The translations under genes and the position numbers were made by a program. A stretch of 24,414 bases of DNA. Source: JAHELQ01 sp965603365 (GTDB lineage: Bacteria; Acidobacteriota; Aminicenantia; UBA2199). The stretch lies in NCBI GenBank assembly GCA_965603365.1, contig CBFDCR010000074.1, forward strand, positions 1-24,414, given 5' to 3'. The number at the start of each line of letters is the position of its first letter. Positions within the stretch are counted from its first letter, which is position 1. Below are positions 23,070-24,414 of this stretch, piece by piece. The notes under the pieces are model-generated. The model ran no database searches. It saw nothing but the letters and a program-made list of their open reading frames with translations, and was not told the DNA's origin.

Positions 23070-23135
23070 CCCCTCTCTTGAGAAGAGAGGGGACTATTAA
23101 CACGGCAGATCCCCTTCTCTTTTTAAGAGAAGGGG
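23070..23135. repeat. Pair of perfect palindromic hairpins
   Basis: CCCCTCTCTT-GAG-AAGAGAGGGG (23070-23092, 10-bp stem) and CCCCTTCTCTT-TTT-AAGAGAAGGGG (23111-23135, 11-bp stem) are similar in sequence and 18 bp apart. They look like a small non-autonomous palindromic repeat of the REP/MITE kind rather than two terminators. The second hairpin forms the end of the TIR reading frame. Confidence 0.7.
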
Positions 23136-23449
23136 CCGGGGGATGAGTTGTTCCGGTCGCTGCGGGCAGGTATGAGGAATATCCTGGATTTAGGGCATTC
23201 CCCCAGTATGTCTAAAGCTGTTTTTAATTCCTTCTGGACATAGCCCTGTTTTGAAACCGACTGCGACGACAGCAGGGCCAGGAAATAGTCGCAATTCTTG
23301 ATGGCCTTGCCGATCTCCAACTCCCAATGCTGGCCGGGCAGGAGATTCTCATCATCCAGCCAGGGGTCCACCCCATTTTTCCTTAAATCATGGAAGAGCT
23401 GTTGGGCCATCGTCTTATCTTCCCTGGCATAACTGATAAATACCCGCAT
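23123..23449 (-). CDS. TIR-domain protein truncated at its C-terminus
   Basis: 108 residues from ATG 23449 after GAGG. It opens RVFISYAREDKTMAQQLFHD (TIR box 1), then VDPWLDDENLLPGQHWELEI with the Glu-containing WELEI segment where bacterial TIR NADases carry their catalytic Glu, then FLALLSSQSVSKQGYVQKEL and RIFLIPAR. TIR proteins of this kind usually go on for at least 30-40 more residues (IPARLDDC...). Here the last residues, NNSSPGPFS, are encoded by the palindromic repeat. So the gene has been cut by insertion of that repeat or by a deletion ending in it. It has its own promoter. Bacterial TIR domains degrade or modify NAD in antiphage defence; this copy is probably inactive or a fragment. 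Confidence 0.8.
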   Translation of the reverse strand: MRVFISYAREDKTMAQQLFHDLRKNGVDPWLDDENLLPGQHWELEIGKAIKNCDYFLALLSSQSVSKQGYVQKELKTALDILGECPKSRIFLIPARSDRNNSSPGPFS

Positions 23450-23489
23450 CACATCCTCATCCGAAATATCAGATTACATTCAAATCTAA

Positions 23490-23518
23490 ATTTTACCGGA
23501 AACAACCATATATTTCAA
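23490..23518 (-). promoter_or_regulatory. Promoter of the truncated TIR gene
   Basis: Minus strand TTGAAA (23513-23518), 17 bp, TAAAAT (23490-23495), about 40 bases before the ATG. Confidence 0.6.
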
Positions 23519-23569
23519 TAAAAAAAACGGCAAAAGATCCGACCAATTTCCGCTCTTGCAGGTAGAGAC

Positions 23570-23599
23570 CCTTCCCGGACTGTCCCGTTTTTCGTCCCT
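23570..23599. repeat. 30-bp direct repeat, copy 1
   Basis: A 30-base sequence containing GGACTGTCCCGTTTTTCGTC, identical to 24294-24323 and in the same orientation. The core CGGGACAGTCCG (minus strand) is an imperfect palindrome. It lies just after the 3' end of hicA. Confidence 0.9.
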
Positions 23600-23606
23600 C
23601 CATGGC

Positions 23607-23805
23607 CTAACTTTTGGGAGATAAATCGGGAATCGATAGGTTCGAACAGATTTTTTTGACCAGTTTGTCGGGTATTTCGGTATGTCGAGGAATCGCTTCA
23701 ACATGTCCCGTTAAGGGATTGCACCATAAAGAGTGGGATCTTACCTTCTCGTTTTAAAAAGCACCCACAGCGGCGGAGGTGTTTTAATAGAGCGTGTCGC
23801 TTCAT
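23607..23805 (-). pseudogene. hicA: hicA toxin gene with a one-base frameshift
   Basis: HicA toxins are small double-stranded-RNA-binding-fold mRNA interferases. ATG 23805 overlaps the hicB stop (ATGA). The reading MKRHALLKHLRRCGCFLKRE-G is a normal HicA start. It then breaks at GGTAAGATCCCAC (near 23739-23745); with one A removed it continues RSHSLWCNPLTGHVEAIPRH and TEIPDKLVKKICSNLSIPDL, ending at TAG 23607-23609. The restored protein has 65 residues, normal for HicA, including the catalytic His in the GRSH segment. As sequenced, frame 0 stops at TGA shortly after. So this is a single-base insertion, either a true recent inactivation or a sequencing error. Confidence 0.82.
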
Positions 23806-24017
23806 CCGATGCGTACAACCTCTCGGATCGCTTTTTTGGGTACTCCCCGCAGTATATCTTTCCGGCGGTCATCCAGGATAAGAACAATCGCTTCGGTCAG
23901 GCTTTGTTTGGCCTCTTCAATGGTTCTTCCCTGGCCGTTGGCACCGGGGATTTCCGGCGAATAAGCAATATACCAGTCTTCGTCTTTCTCAATAATAGCG
24001 GTAAATTCATTGTGCAT
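23802..24017 (-). CDS. hicB: HicB-family antitoxin
   Basis: 71 residues from ATG 24017 after GAGG. The sequence FTAIIEKDEDWYIAYSPEIP, then GANGQGRTIEEAKQSLTEAI, is the standard HicB partial RNase H-like fold that binds and blocks HicA. It is a short HicB, and no ribbon-helix-helix DNA-binding tail is visible after RKDILRGVPKKAIREVVRIG. The order antitoxin then toxin with a 4-base overlap is one of the two known arrangements. Since hicA is frameshifted, HicB may be an orphan here. Confidence 0.9.
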   Translation of the reverse strand: MHNEFTAIIEKDEDWYIAYSPEIPGANGQGRTIEEAKQSLTEAIVLILDDRRKDILRGVPKKAIREVVRIG

Positions 24018-24035
24018 TGTTTACCTCATGGTACT

Positions 24036-24064
24036 ATAATAATACTTTAATCAAAAAATTTCAA
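24036..24064 (-). promoter_or_regulatory. hicBA promoter
   Basis: Minus strand TTGAAA (24059-24064), 17 bp, TATTAT (24036-24041), about 20 bases before hicB. The -35 overlaps the stop codon of the upstream ATPase stub. Confidence 0.6.
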
Positions 24065-24195
24065 CGGCCCCATCTTATGATTTTGATCATGAATGTCTGA
24101 ATTTGCTTATAGATTTCCCTTTCATAATATTCAAGGCGAAACGCCCCCTTCCACCAGGGGTATAAATCAATCATCACATCTCGAATCTTTGTCAT
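24061..24195 (-). pseudogene. N-terminal stub of an AAA ATPase (DUF4143-associated type)
   Basis: ATG 24195 opens 44 residues: MTKIRDVMIDLYPWWKGAFR, LEYYEREIYKQIQTFM, then IKIIRWGR and TGA at 24061-24063. The part up to QTFM resembles the N-terminus of the common AAA/DUF4143 ATPases, which continue with a Walker A motif (TGLRRVGKTT) shortly after. Here all of the ATPase is gone and the hicBA promoter begins at once. A deletion or replacement by hicBA is the likely event. Family call from memory of the N-terminal pattern only. Confidence 0.5.
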
Positions 24196-24293
24196 CTTCA
24201 CTTAACCTAAAATCGATTTTATGTTAATTGCACTTAACACAAATTATAAATAAATTTTCTCCCCCTGTCAATTTTCCATCGCCGCCGCCCCTT

Positions 24294-24323
24294 CCTTCCC
24301 GGACTGTCCCGTTTTTCGTCCCT
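24294..24323. repeat. 30-bp direct repeat, copy 2
   Basis: Identical to 23570-23599, 724 bp away, same orientation. The two copies bracket the hicBA genes and the ATPase stub. Confidence 0.9.
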
Positions 24324-24334
24324 GCCGCGGCGGT

Positions 24335-24357
24335 GGGGGGGGGGGGGGGGGGGGGGG
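24335..24357. other. Run of 23 G, probable sequencing or assembly artefact
   Basis: An unbroken G run followed by an odd G/C-only stretch (GGGGCCCGCCCCCCCGCCCC) and a short perfect palindrome (24395-24410). The run stands close to the window end and is unlike the surrounding DNA. Sequence right of about 24330 should not be trusted. Confidence 0.6.
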
Positions 24358-24414
24358 TGTGGGGCCCGCCCCCCCGCCCCACAACTCATGTTCGACCAGA
24401 GCCCTCTGGTACTC

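Overview
The window looks like a contig end from a Gram-negative-type bacterium that can live without oxygen. The envelope is double-membraned: there is a TonB-dependent receptor and a complete RND efflux set with an outer-membrane factor. Deoxynucleotides are made by an oxygen-sensitive class III ribonucleotide reductase. Housekeeping-type promoters are easy to see (TTGAAA, TTGATT or TTGACA, 16-17 bp, then TAAAAT-like -10 boxes). No gene fixes the phylum. A deep-branching phylum of the Aminicenantes, Calditrichota, Acidobacteriota or Spirochaetota kind is my guess, not a result.

Left edge to 1 kb: a truncated small membrane-protein gene runs off the left end on the minus strand, followed by a decayed minus-strand gene. 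1.0-7.2 kb is the most coherent block. A sigma70-type promoter leads into a cobalamin riboswitch and then a BtuB-like receptor. After it come two NrdR-like operator boxes, the second inside the btuB terminator hairpin. The nrdD - glycyl-radical domain ORF - nrdG - btuF-like operon follows. Here the class III reductase is split: the catalytic protein stops at an in-frame TAA and has lost the zinc-site cysteines, while the glycyl-radical motif sits in a separate 62-residue ORF with its own ribosome site. B12 uptake genes flank the reductase, which suggests shared control of B12 supply and dNTP synthesis.

7.2-14.9 kb: an A+T-rich gene of unknown function, a strong RNA-like stem, an Uma2-type pseudogene, a 608-residue helical protein of unknown function, metG, a secreted OB-like protein next to a PepSY-type membrane protein, and elbB.

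14.9-21.1 kb (minus strand): an operon reading Cys-rich membrane protein - outer-membrane factor - His-rich membrane-fusion lipoprotein - heavy-metal RND pump. It is divergent from a secreted M28 zinc peptidase. 22.0-23.0 kb: PspC plus an SSSGS-repeat head-GIN (DUF2807-like) protein, probably an envelope-stress pair.

23.0-24.4 kb is a graveyard of accessory genes: a TIR gene cut off by a palindromic repeat, hicBA with a one-base frameshift in hicA, the N-terminal stub of an AAA ATPase, a 30-bp direct repeat flanking the hicBA and stub region, and a 23-base poly-G run that looks like an assembly artefact. I saw no tRNA, rRNA, CRISPR array or intact transposase.
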